A program made the translations under genes and the position numbers. Positions 15,975 through 23,857 of a DNA stretch of 64,000 bases are shown here, one piece after another. The stretch's first letter is position 1; each line of letters starts with the position of its first letter. The notes under the pieces were generated by a model, which worked only from the letters and a program-made list of their open reading frames with translations, had not been told where the DNA came from and made no database searches. The DNA comes from Streptomyces pseudovenezuelae (GTDB taxonomy: Bacteria > Actinomycetota > Actinomycetes > Streptomycetales > Streptomycetaceae). Location: positions 222,476 to 286,475 of the forward strand of contig NZ_KQ948146.1 in assembly GCF_001513955.1 (NCBI RefSeq), in the 5' to 3' direction.

Positions 15975-18900
15975 TCAGCTCCCCGGCAGCTCCAGCCCGG
16001 TGATGCGCACCGCGCCCCGGGTCTCACCCGGATACGCGCTGGTCAGCGTGAGCCGGAGCCGGGAGCCGCGGACCGGCTCGAAGGTGATCACCGTGGGTTC
16101 GCCGGAAGCGGTGGCCCAGTCGACGGAGACGCCCTCGACCGGCACGTATCGCGTCCCGTCCCACACGGCGGCCTCGACGGAGGCGGGCAGGCTGTGGGCC
16201 GCGCTCAGGGTGAAGGAGATCTCCGCCCGGTCGAAGGTCCTGGTCCGTCCGTGGTCCACCGAGACCCAGTCCTCGGCCCGCGCGCCGCTGAAGGCGGGCA
16301 GCAGGGCGGTGGCGGCCTTGCTGAAGGCGTTGGACCAGCCGGTGGCGGGGTCACCGTCGAGCATGGCCGCCGGCAGCGTGTCCGGGCGGCCGGAGTAACT
16401 GGCGTCCGCCACCGGGTAGTTGGGCGCGGCCGGCAGATCGGGGGTGAAGGCGGCCGGCTCGGTGAGGGCGGCTGAGCGGGACGGGGTGGTGCGGACCTTC
16501 GCGGTACCCGCCCGCAGCCCGTCCGCGCTCGCCGTCACCTTCAGGACGCCGGGCTCGGTGCCGGCCCGCACGATCGCGAGGGCCTTGCCGTGGAAGGCGG
16601 TGCGGGTGGCGGCCTGATAGCGCTCGGCGCTCTCCTGCCGGCCGTTGTCGAGCCCGGCCAGCGAGCCGCCGGTGACCGCGAAGGACAGGAGGTGTTCGGC
16701 ATCGGGCACGACCACGCCACGGGCGTCGACGACGTCCGCGGTGACGAAGACCAGTGAACGGCCGTCCGCGGCGAGCGACGCGCGGTCCGCGGTGAGGCGT
16801 ACGGCGTGGGGCCGGCCGGCCGTGCGCAGCACATCGGTGGCCACGGTCCTGCCGTTCCTCCTCGCCACCGCTTTCAGCTCGCCCGGCGCGTACGGCACGT
16901 GCCAGGTCAGATGGAGCTTGCCCGCGCTGCCGTTCGGGCTGGTGTAGCTGCCGGGGTAGGGGCCGTCGGTGAAGGTCTTGTCGTCGCCGGTGGCTTCCGT
17001 GGTCTCCAGATAGGCCCGGCCGTCGGTCGTCCTCTTGGTGTCGAAGGTCCGCACGCCGAGGGACTCGCCGTCGAGGAACAGCTCGACCTCGGGGACGTTG
17101 GCGTACGCCCACACCTCGACCGTCTCGCCCTTGTTGTGGTTCCAGGTCATCGGAACGAGATGGACCATCGGCCCGTCGGCCCACTGGCTGCGGAAGAGGT
17201 GGTACATGTCCTTCGGGAAGCCGGCGGTGTCGACCGCGCCGAAGAAGGACGCCTTCACCGGGAAGACGTCGTACGGCGTCGGCTCCCCGATGTAGTCGAT
17301 CCCGGACCACAGGAACTGCCCGGCGAACCACTTGCGGTCCCGGTCCTTCTTGTGGCCGTACTCGCCGCTCATGGTCCAGGAGGCGAGGTTGTTGTCGTAG
17401 GACGAGGTCTCCCGCCGGCCGGGGGTGTGGTTCTCGCCGGTGTTGAGGTGCTCGGGCTCCTGGTAGGCGCCCCGCGTCGAGGTCTCCGAGGACGACTCGG
17501 ACTCGAAGAGGAAGAGGTGCGGGTAGGCGGCGTGCAGTTGGTCCACCGACTTGGCCGTGTTGTAGTTCAGGCCGAGGCCGTCCAGTTTGGCCAGCATCAG
17601 GTCGGCCGCCGACCCCTTGGCGGGCAGGCGGCGGTACTTGTCGGAGCCGATGATCAGCGGACGGGTGTCGTCCACGGCTCTGATCGCGGCGATGATCCGG
17701 TCGGCCATGGCGAGTCCGGCGGTGGACGTGGAGTCGGGTATCTCGTTGCCGATCGACCACATCAGCACCGCGGGCGAGTTGCGGGCCGCGAGGACCATCT
17801 CGGTCGCGTCCTTCTCGCACCACTCGTCGAAGAACCGGCCGTAGTCGTAGCGGGTCTTGGGGCTCTTCCAGCAGTCGAAGGCCTCCACCAGCATCACGAT
17901 GCCCAGCTCCTCGCAGACCTGGATCATCTGCGGGGAGGGCGGGTTGTGGGAGGTGCGGAAGGCGTTGACGCCCATCGACTTCATGAGGGTCATCTGCCTG
18001 CGGATCGCGTCGATGCTGACGGCCGCGCCGAGCGCGCCCAGGTCGTGGTGGAGGTCGACGCCCTTGAGCTTGTGATAGTTGCCGTTGAGGTGGAAGCCCT
18101 CGTCGGGGTCGAAGCGGAAGGCGCGGAAGCCGAAGGAGGTGCTGCAGGTGTCCGTCGTGGTGCGGCCGACGCGCAGTTCGGTCCGCACGGTGTAGCGGTG
18201 GTGCGGTGTCCCGAAGTCCCACGACTTCGGCTCGTGGACCGTCAGTTCATGGGTCTCGGTGGCCCGGTCGGTGACGGCGACCGTGGAGGACGTACGGGCG
18301 ACGGTACGGCCGCGGGGATCGACGATCCGGGTGACGATCTCGACGTCGGCGGCGCTGCCGGACGCGTTCACCACGGACGTGGCCACCCGGACGAGACCCC
18401 GCTCTTCGGTGAGGTCCTCAGTCGTGACGCGGGTGCCCCAGCGCTCCACGTGCACCGGGTCGGTGACCACCAGACGGGCCTCGCGGTAGATGCCGCTGCC
18501 CGAGTACCAGCGGCTGCTCGGAAGCCGGTTCTGCACCTTGACCGCGATCACGTTCTCGGTGCTGCCGTCGGTGTGGAGCAGGTCGGTCAGGTCGAGGGCG
18601 AAACCGGTGTAGCCGTACGGATGGCGGCCGGCCTCGGTGCCGTTGCAGTAGACGTACGCGTCCATGTAGACGCCGTCGAACTCCACCGAGATCCGCTTGC
18701 CGGCCAGGGCGGCCGGCAAGGTGAAGGCGAGCCGGTACCAGCCCAGGCCCCCGGGGAAGAAGCCGGTGCCGCTGGTGGTGCCGTTCAGCGGGGTCGGGGC
18801 GAGTTCGATGCTCCAGTCGTGCGGAACGGCGATCTCGCGCCACCCCGAGTCGTCGTAGCCGGGGGCGGCGGCGTCCGCGTACTCCCCCGTCGGGTCGCTG

Positions 18901-19073
18901 ATGCCGCCGGGATCGACCAGCGCGAAGCGCCAGCCGTCGCGCAGCGCGACCGTGCGGCGGCCGGACGCCTTCCCGGCGGACTCGGCCGCCTCGGCGGCGG
19001 AGGTGGCCTGGAGGACGCCCGCGGCCGGTGCGGCCGTGGAAGCGAGCAAAACCGTTCTGCGCGTGACCGTCAT
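15975..19073 (-). CDS. Secreted GH2 family glycosidase (beta-galactosidase-like)
   Basis: A 1032-residue GH2 enzyme. The N-terminus MTVTRRTVLLAST is a twin-arginine-type signal. It is followed by the sugar-binding jelly roll (about 40-210, RDGWRFALVD...HDWSIE), an Ig-like domain and the TIM barrel with FRTSHNPPSP. The acid/base Glu is in WSIGNEIP (about 441) and the nucleophile Glu in LFESESSSE (about 523). Bacterial Ig-like modules follow, and a C-terminal galactose-binding-like (F5/8 C-type) domain occupies about 900-1032. It should release terminal beta-linked sugars from polysaccharide. Only 267 bases separate it from the divergent phosphatase gene, where a shared palindromic motif lies. 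Confidence 0.92.
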   Translation of the reverse strand: MTVTRRTVLLASTAAPAAGVLQATSAAEAAESAGKASGRRTVALRDGWRFALVDPGGISDPTGEYADAAAPGYDDSGWREIAVPHDWSIELAPTPLNGTTSGTGFFPGGLGWYRLAFTLPAALAGKRISVEFDGVYMDAYVYCNGTEAGRHPYGYTGFALDLTDLLHTDGSTENVIAVKVQNRLPSSRWYSGSGIYREARLVVTDPVHVERWGTRVTTEDLTEERGLVRVATSVVNASGSAADVEIVTRIVDPRGRTVARTSSTVAVTDRATETHELTVHEPKSWDFGTPHHRYTVRTELRVGRTTTDTCSTSFGFRAFRFDPDEGFHLNGNYHKLKGVDLHHDLGALGAAVSIDAIRRQMTLMKSMGVNAFRTSHNPPSPQMIQVCEELGIVMLVEAFDCWKSPKTRYDYGRFFDEWCEKDATEMVLAARNSPAVLMWSIGNEIPDSTSTAGLAMADRIIAAIRAVDDTRPLIIGSDKYRRLPAKGSAADLMLAKLDGLGLNYNTAKSVDQLHAAYPHLFLFESESSSETSTRGAYQEPEHLNTGENHTPGRRETSSYDNNLASWTMSGEYGHKKDRDRKWFAGQFLWSGIDYIGEPTPYDVFPVKASFFGAVDTAGFPKDMYHLFRSQWADGPMVHLVPMTWNHNKGETVEVWAYANVPEVELFLDGESLGVRTFDTKRTTDGRAYLETTEATGDDKTFTDGPYPGSYTSPNGSAGKLHLTWHVPYAPGELKAVARRNGRTVATDVLRTAGRPHAVRLTADRASLAADGRSLVFVTADVVDARGVVVPDAEHLLSFAVTGGSLAGLDNGRQESAERYQAATRTAFHGKALAIVRAGTEPGVLKVTASADGLRAGTAKVRTTPSRSAALTEPAAFTPDLPAAPNYPVADASYSGRPDTLPAAMLDGDPATGWSNAFSKAATALLPAFSGARAEDWVSVDHGRTRTFDRAEISFTLSAAHSLPASVEAAVWDGTRYVPVEGVSVDWATASGEPTVITFEPVRGSRLRLTLTSAYPGETRGAVRITGLELPGS

Positions 19074-19116
19074 GGCGGCTCTCTCTCATCGGGCCCAGAA
19101 GTACTCACAACTGATC

Positions 19117-19128
19117 GTGAACGAACAC
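19117..19128 (-). promoter_or_regulatory. GTGTTCGTTCAC motif upstream of the GH2 gene
   Basis: Read on the minus strand, this 12-mer is GTGTTCGTTCAC. It differs at one base from the right part of the palindrome at 19294-19313 in the promoter of the divergent gene. It is 44 bases before the GH2 ATG and is probably a half or weak site for the same regulator. Confidence 0.45.
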
Positions 19129-19293
19129 AATCTGACGGTGAGCAACTTGCGGCCGTCAAGGGTGCGGTCAGCCGCCCGCGCACCAGGCGTCACCTCGGCC
19201 GGATTTCCCTCTTGACGCCGGCCCGGCCAGGGGTGGGGGATCCGCAGGGGTTCACCGTCCGTCCGCGAGCGCGACCCACTAGGCTGGAACCCA

Positions 19294-19313
19294 AGTGAAC
19301 GTGTTTGTTCACT
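19294..19313 (+). promoter_or_regulatory. 20-bp palindrome upstream of the PAS/PP2C gene
   Basis: AGTGAAC and GTTCACT form perfect arms around six bases, 27 bases before the ATG. The right part, GTGTTTGTTCAC, recurs with one change near the GH2 start. This is a typical dimeric repressor site; the regulator is not encoded next to it. Confidence 0.6.
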
Positions 19314-19340
19314 GAGAGTGCGCGCAATGGAGTGGCGGCG

Positions 19341-21722
19341 ATGACCCTCGTGTACCCGTTCGACGACGCGGCGACGGCTCGGGCCGTCGTCGGTGAGGAC
19401 GGCACGCTGGTCGCGTGGAACGCCGGCGCGCAGCGGCTGCTGGGCTGGTCGCCCGCCGAGGTCGTGGGCAGACCGGCGGCGAACCTCCTGGTGAGCGGCG
19501 GCGAGGACACACCCGACGGGCCCGTGGCCGGCCGCTGGGACGGCACCCTCACCCTGTGCCACCGCGACGGCACCGCCGTGTCGGTGTGGCTGCTCGCGCA
19601 CCACCGGCACTCCTCCGACGGCGGCCCCGGGCACTGGCTCGTGGTCACCCCGCTGGACCCCGGCGGCCCCGGCTCCCTCGACGACCCGCTGGGCACGGCC
19701 GTACTGACCCAGTCGCCCTGTGCCGTCGCCGTCTACGACGCACAGCTGCGCCTGCGCCGCGTCAACGACGCCATGGCCGACGTGATCGGGCTGCCGGAGA
19801 AACGCATCCAGGGCCTCAGACTCTCCGAGATCGGCGGCAAGCGGCAGAGCGAGGAACTGGAGGAGCACCTGCTGGACGTGCTCACCACCGGCCGGGCCAA
19901 GGACGTGCAGACCTACATGCAGACCGGCGGCGAGGACAACGCGCACGCCTGGCTGGCCCGGATGGCACCGGTCACCGACCCCGGGGGCCGGGTGCGCGGC
20001 GTGTGCCTGGTCGCCCACGACTTCACCGACCACTTCCTCGCCCGGGAGCGGCTTCAGCTGGTCAACGAGGCGAGCGTGCGCATCGGCACCACCCTCGACG
20101 TCACCCGCACGGCCCAGGAACTGGCCGACGTGTGCATTCCGGCGCTCGCCGACTTCGTCAGCATCGACCTGCTGGACCCGCAGGAGAACGGCGAGCCGCC
20201 GTCGAGGCTCGCCGCCCCGGTCGAGCTGCGCCGCGCCGCCCACCAGTCGGTGGAGCCCGGCAATCCGCTGGCGGTGGTCAAGCCGGGCCACTCGGAGGTG
20301 TATCCCGCCACCTCACCGCAGGCCGACTCGCTGGTGGCGGGCCGCACCATCGTCGGCACGGTCGCCTCCGGGCGCCTGGACCAGTGGCTCAACTGGAACA
20401 GGACACGCGCCGAGCGGGTCAAGGAGTACGGCGTCCACACCACGATGTCCGTGCCCATCCAGGCCCGCGGCCAGACCCTCGGGGTCGCCGTCCTCACCCG
20501 CTACCGCCGGCCCGACCCCTTCACCGCGGACGACGTGCTGCTGGCCGAGGAGATCACCGCGCGCGCCGGGCTCTGCATCGACAACGCCCGCCGCTTCTCC
20601 CGCGAGCGCGAGACCGCCCTCGCCCTCCAGCGCAGCCTGCTGCCCCGCTCCCTGCCGCGCACGGCCGCCGTGGAGGCGGCCTCCCGGTATCTCCCGGCCG
20701 CTCGGGCCGGGGTGGGCGGCGACTGGTTCGACGTGATCCCGCTGTCGGGAATGCGGGTCGCGATGGTCGTCGGGGACGTGGTCGGACACGGCATCCAGGC
20801 CTCGGCGACGATGGGCCGGCTGCGCACCGCCGTCCGCACCCTCGCCGACATCGACCTGGCCCCGGACGAGCTGCTCACCCACCTCGACGACCTCGTCGTA
20901 CGGCTGTCCGCGGAGGCCGGCGCCGAGGGCAGTCCCGGTGAGGTCGGGGCCACCTGTCTGTACGCGGTGTACGACCCGGTGTCGCGGCGCTGCACGCTGG
21001 CCCGGGCCGGGCACCCGGCGCCCGTGATGCTGACGCCGGGCGGCGAGGCACGCCGGGTGGACCTGCCGGCGGGGCCGCCGCTGGGCGTGGGCGGGCTGCC
21101 GTTCGAGTCCGCCGAGCTGGCGCTGCCCGAGGGGACCGTGCTGTCCCTGTTCACGGACGGGCTGATCGAGTCCAGGGAACGGGACGTCGACTCCAGCCAC
21201 GCCCTGCTGTGCGCGGCCCTGGCCGCGCCCGCCGACTCCCTGGACGAGAGCTGCGACCGCATGCTGCACGCGCTGCTCCCGCCCGGCGGCTCCACGGACG
21301 ACGTGGCCCTGCTGCTGGCCCGCACCCTGGGGCTGCCCGCCTCCCAGGTGGCGACCTGGGACATCCCCGCCGACCCGTCGCTGGTGGCACCCGTCCGCAA
21401 GCAGGTCGTGGAGCAGCTGGGCCGCTGGGACCTGAGCGAGGCGTCGTTCACGGCCGAACTGGTGACGAGCGAGCTGGTGACGAACGCGATCCGGTACGGC
21501 GCCCGCCCCATCCGGCTGCGGCTCATCCATGACGCGACCACGCTGATCTGCGAGGTCTCCGACACCAACCACACCGCACCGCATCTGCGGCGCGCCAAGA
21601 CCTGGGACGAGGGCGGCCGCGGACTCCTCCTGGTCGCCCAGCTCACCCAGCGCTGGGGCAGCCGGCACACGGCCGACGGCAAGACGATCTGGGCGGAGAT
21701 CGGGCTCCTCGACCTGGAGTAG
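19341..21722 (+). CDS. PAS-PAS-GAF-PP2C phosphatase with C-terminal anti-sigma ATPase domain
   Basis: A 793-residue soluble regulator. Two PAS domains (about 5-110 and 115-235; GRPAANLLVSGGED, AVYDAQLRLRRVNDAM) are followed by a GAF domain (about 245-415) and a SpoIIE/RsbU PP2C phosphatase (about 430-650; GVGGDWFDVIPL, VVGDVVGHGIQASATMGRL, LFTDGLIESR). A C-terminal HATPase of the RsbW type (about 665-790; TSELVTNAIRYGA, GRGLLLVAQL) completes it. Such proteins sense a signal, dephosphorylate STAS antagonists and, through the kinase-like domain, rephosphorylate them, switching a sigma factor. STAS genes in the window (3341, 43824) are candidate partners. The ATG at 19341 is preceded by GGAGTGG. 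Confidence 0.92.
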   Translation: MTLVYPFDDAATARAVVGEDGTLVAWNAGAQRLLGWSPAEVVGRPAANLLVSGGEDTPDGPVAGRWDGTLTLCHRDGTAVSVWLLAHHRHSSDGGPGHWLVVTPLDPGGPGSLDDPLGTAVLTQSPCAVAVYDAQLRLRRVNDAMADVIGLPEKRIQGLRLSEIGGKRQSEELEEHLLDVLTTGRAKDVQTYMQTGGEDNAHAWLARMAPVTDPGGRVRGVCLVAHDFTDHFLARERLQLVNEASVRIGTTLDVTRTAQELADVCIPALADFVSIDLLDPQENGEPPSRLAAPVELRRAAHQSVEPGNPLAVVKPGHSEVYPATSPQADSLVAGRTIVGTVASGRLDQWLNWNRTRAERVKEYGVHTTMSVPIQARGQTLGVAVLTRYRRPDPFTADDVLLAEEITARAGLCIDNARRFSRERETALALQRSLLPRSLPRTAAVEAASRYLPAARAGVGGDWFDVIPLSGMRVAMVVGDVVGHGIQASATMGRLRTAVRTLADIDLAPDELLTHLDDLVVRLSAEAGAEGSPGEVGATCLYAVYDPVSRRCTLARAGHPAPVMLTPGGEARRVDLPAGPPLGVGGLPFESAELALPEGTVLSLFTDGLIESRERDVDSSHALLCAALAAPADSLDESCDRMLHALLPPGGSTDDVALLLARTLGLPASQVATWDIPADPSLVAPVRKQVVEQLGRWDLSEASFTAELVTSELVTNAIRYGARPIRLRLIHDATTLICEVSDTNHTAPHLRRAKTWDEGGRGLLLVAQLTQRWGSRHTADGKTIWAEIGLLDLE

Positions 21723-21846
21723 AGCCCCGTACGGGCCGCGATCGTCTCGAAGTGAGCGAACTTTTCCGGGCCGTCCCGCATCGGAGCCTTGTGAGAGGGC
21801 ATGCGCGGTACGCGCGCGTGCGTGGATTCTCCGGGAGTGTGGAGAC

Positions 21847-22506
21847 ATGACGAACAGGTCCCTGGGTGTGCGGCGGGCGGCACTGCTCGCGAGTTCGGTC
21901 GCGTTGCTCGGCCTGCTGGCGGGCTGCGGCGACGGCGACGACACGGCGAGCGCCCCGCCCTCGGAGTCCGGCACGGCGGCCCCCGCGACCACCGCGACAC
22001 CGTCCGACCCCGGCCCGGGCAGCGGGGTGCCGACCGACGCGGCGAGCGCCTCCCGCACCCCGTCCGCGCCGCCCTCCCCCGCCGGTGGCACCCGCTGCCA
22101 CACCTTCGAGCTGAGCGCCTCCGTCGGCCGCAACAATCCGGGCGCCGGGCAGGAGAACTTCCCGGTGGTCCTGACGAACCGGTCGAGCCGCACCTGCACC
22201 CTGCACGGCTATCCGGGCACCGCGTTCGTCGACGCGTCCGGCCGGCAGCTGGGCCCGGACCCCCAGCGCTCCGCCACCGAGCCCGAGACCGTGAAGCTGG
22301 CGCCGGGCCAGAGCGCCTGGGCCGGGCTGTCCTTCGCGAACCCGGAGGTCAGCGGGGCGGGCACGGCCACCCCTGCCGCCCTGCTGGTGACCCCGCCGGA
22401 CGAGGAGGACCCGCTGAAGGTCCCGTGGAAGTCCGGGGAGGTCCCGGTGTCCGGCAACGAGTCGTCGGTGCGGCTGATCCCCTTCAGTCCCGGCACCGGA
22501 GCCTGA
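21847..22506 (+). CDS. DUF4232 lipoprotein
   Basis: A 219-residue exported lipoprotein. The signal peptide ends in a lipobox LLGLLAGC (Cys about residue 27). A Ser/Pro/Thr/Ala linker (about 30-78) separates it from a DUF4232 beta-sandwich domain (about 80-219) with TRCHTFELSASVG, NFPVVLTNRSSRTCTLHGYPG and conserved cysteines. The family is abundant in actinomycetes, and its members are surface lipoproteins of unknown function. The gene appears to be transcribed alone. Confidence 0.87.
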   Translation: MTNRSLGVRRAALLASSVALLGLLAGCGDGDDTASAPPSESGTAAPATTATPSDPGPGSGVPTDAASASRTPSAPPSPAGGTRCHTFELSASVGRNNPGAGQENFPVVLTNRSSRTCTLHGYPGTAFVDASGRQLGPDPQRSATEPETVKLAPGQSAWAGLSFANPEVSGAGTATPAALLVTPPDEEDPLKVPWKSGEVPVSGNESSVRLIPFSPGTGA

Positions 22507-22594
22507 GCGGTCGCGACCGGGGTAGTGGCAGGTTTCTTACCTCCGCCTGGTTTCATGACCGGGCACGACCTGCTCATCTCCCGAAGGATCCGCC

Positions 22595-23851
22595 CTGAAC
22601 ACCCCGCTCGCCGAAGCCCTGTCCGTCGCCCTGCTCGTCGCCGTCCTCGTATGGGCCGTCCTGCGTCCCTTCGGCCTGCCCGAGGCGGTGGTCGCCGTTC
22701 CGGCGGCCGTGCTCGCGGTCGTGACCGGGGCGATCTCCCCGGAGCACGCGTGGGCGGAGGCCGAACGGCTGGGACCGGTGGTCGGCTTCCTGGCCGCGGT
22801 CCTGGTGCTCGCCCACTTCTGTGACGTCGAGGGACTGTTCCAGGCCTGTGGCGCCTGGCTGGCACGGCGGTCGGCCGGCTCCCCGGGGCGGCTGCTGACC
22901 GGTGTGTTCGCGCTGGCCTCGGCGATCACGGCGGTGCTCAGCCTGGACGCCACCGTGGTGCTGCTGACGCCGGTGGTGCTGGTCACCGCGTCCCGGATGG
23001 GGGCCCGGGCCAAGCCGCACGTCTACGCGTGCGCGCATCTGTCGAACACGGCCTCGCTGCTGCTGCCGGTGTCGAACCTCACCAACCTGCTGGCCTTCGA
23101 GGCGAGCGGGGTGAGCTTCACCCGGTTCGCCCTGCTGATGACGCTGCCCTGGCTGGTGGCGATCGCCGTCGAGTACGCGGTCTTCCGGCGCTTCTTCGAG
23201 ACCGACCTCACCGTGGTCGACCACTCCCCCGAGCCGTCCGAGGAGCCCGCGCTGCCCCTGTTCGCGCTGGTCACCGTCGGCTGCACACTGGCCGGGTTCG
23301 TGGTGGCGTCCGCGTTCGGCGTCGATCCCGCCTGGGTCGCCTGCGCGGGGGCGCTCGTGCTGGCGGGCCGCGCTCTCGTCCGCAAGCAGGCCACCCCCGC
23401 CTCGGTGGTGCGCTCGGCGTCCCCGGCCTTCCTGGCGTTCGTGCTCGCCCTCGGCATCGTGGTGCGCGCGGTCGTCGACAACGGGCTCGCCGACGCCCTG
23501 AGCCATGTCCTGCCCGACGGCACGGGGCTCGTCGCGCTGCTGGGGATCGCCGCGCTGGCCGCCGTCCTGGCGAACCTGATCAACAATCTGCCCGCGGTCC
23601 TGGTCCTGCTCCCGCTGACCACCGCGGCCGGGCCCGGCGCGGTCCTCGCGGTGCTGCTCGGGGTGAACATCGGCCCGAACCTGACCTATGCCGGCTCGCT
23701 GGCCACGCTGCTGTGGCGGCGCATCCTGCACCGCCACGACCACGAGGTGGGGCTCGGGGAGTTCACCCGGCTCGGTCTGCTGACCGTGCCGACCGCGCTC
23801 GCCGCCGCGGTGGTGGCGCTGTGGGGCTCGCTCCAGCTCGTCGGGACCTGA
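22595..23851 (+). CDS. ArsB/NhaD-like (IT superfamily) membrane transporter, CTG start
   Basis: A polytopic transporter of about 418 residues related to arsenite/anion permeases. About ten to eleven membrane helices are visible, with the repeated hairpin motifs SAITAVLSLDATVVLLTPV and NLINNLPAVLVLLPL typical of ArsB. The conventional start would be the GTG at 22688, but the frame is open upstream and encodes a further membrane helix (TPLAEALSVALLVAVLVWAVL). Its only sensible initiator is the CTG at 22595, six bases after GAAGGA. From memory, homologs begin MNTPLAEAL, which supports CTG. The substrate is unproven; no arsenic resistance genes adjoin it. Confidence 0.8.
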   Translation: MNTPLAEALSVALLVAVLVWAVLRPFGLPEAVVAVPAAVLAVVTGAISPEHAWAEAERLGPVVGFLAAVLVLAHFCDVEGLFQACGAWLARRSAGSPGRLLTGVFALASAITAVLSLDATVVLLTPVVLVTASRMGARAKPHVYACAHLSNTASLLLPVSNLTNLLAFEASGVSFTRFALLMTLPWLVAIAVEYAVFRRFFETDLTVVDHSPEPSEEPALPLFALVTVGCTLAGFVVASAFGVDPAWVACAGALVLAGRALVRKQATPASVVRSASPAFLAFVLALGIVVRAVVDNGLADALSHVLPDGTGLVALLGIAALAAVLANLINNLPAVLVLLPLTTAAGPGAVLAVLLGVNIGPNLTYAGSLATLLWRRILHRHDHEVGLGEFTRLGLLTVPTALAAAVVALWGSLQLVGT

Positions 23852-23857
23852 GCGGGC

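Noticed and set aside
14356..16398. 680-codon open frame opposite the GH9 gene
   Set aside because: It is antisense to a clear GH9 cellulase, has Gly/Arg/Val-rich text with no motifs, and is explained by high third-position GC.
16806..19298. 830-codon open frame opposite the GH2 gene
   Set aside because: Antisense shadow of a well-supported glycosidase; low-complexity Gly/Val/Arg composition and no ribosome site.
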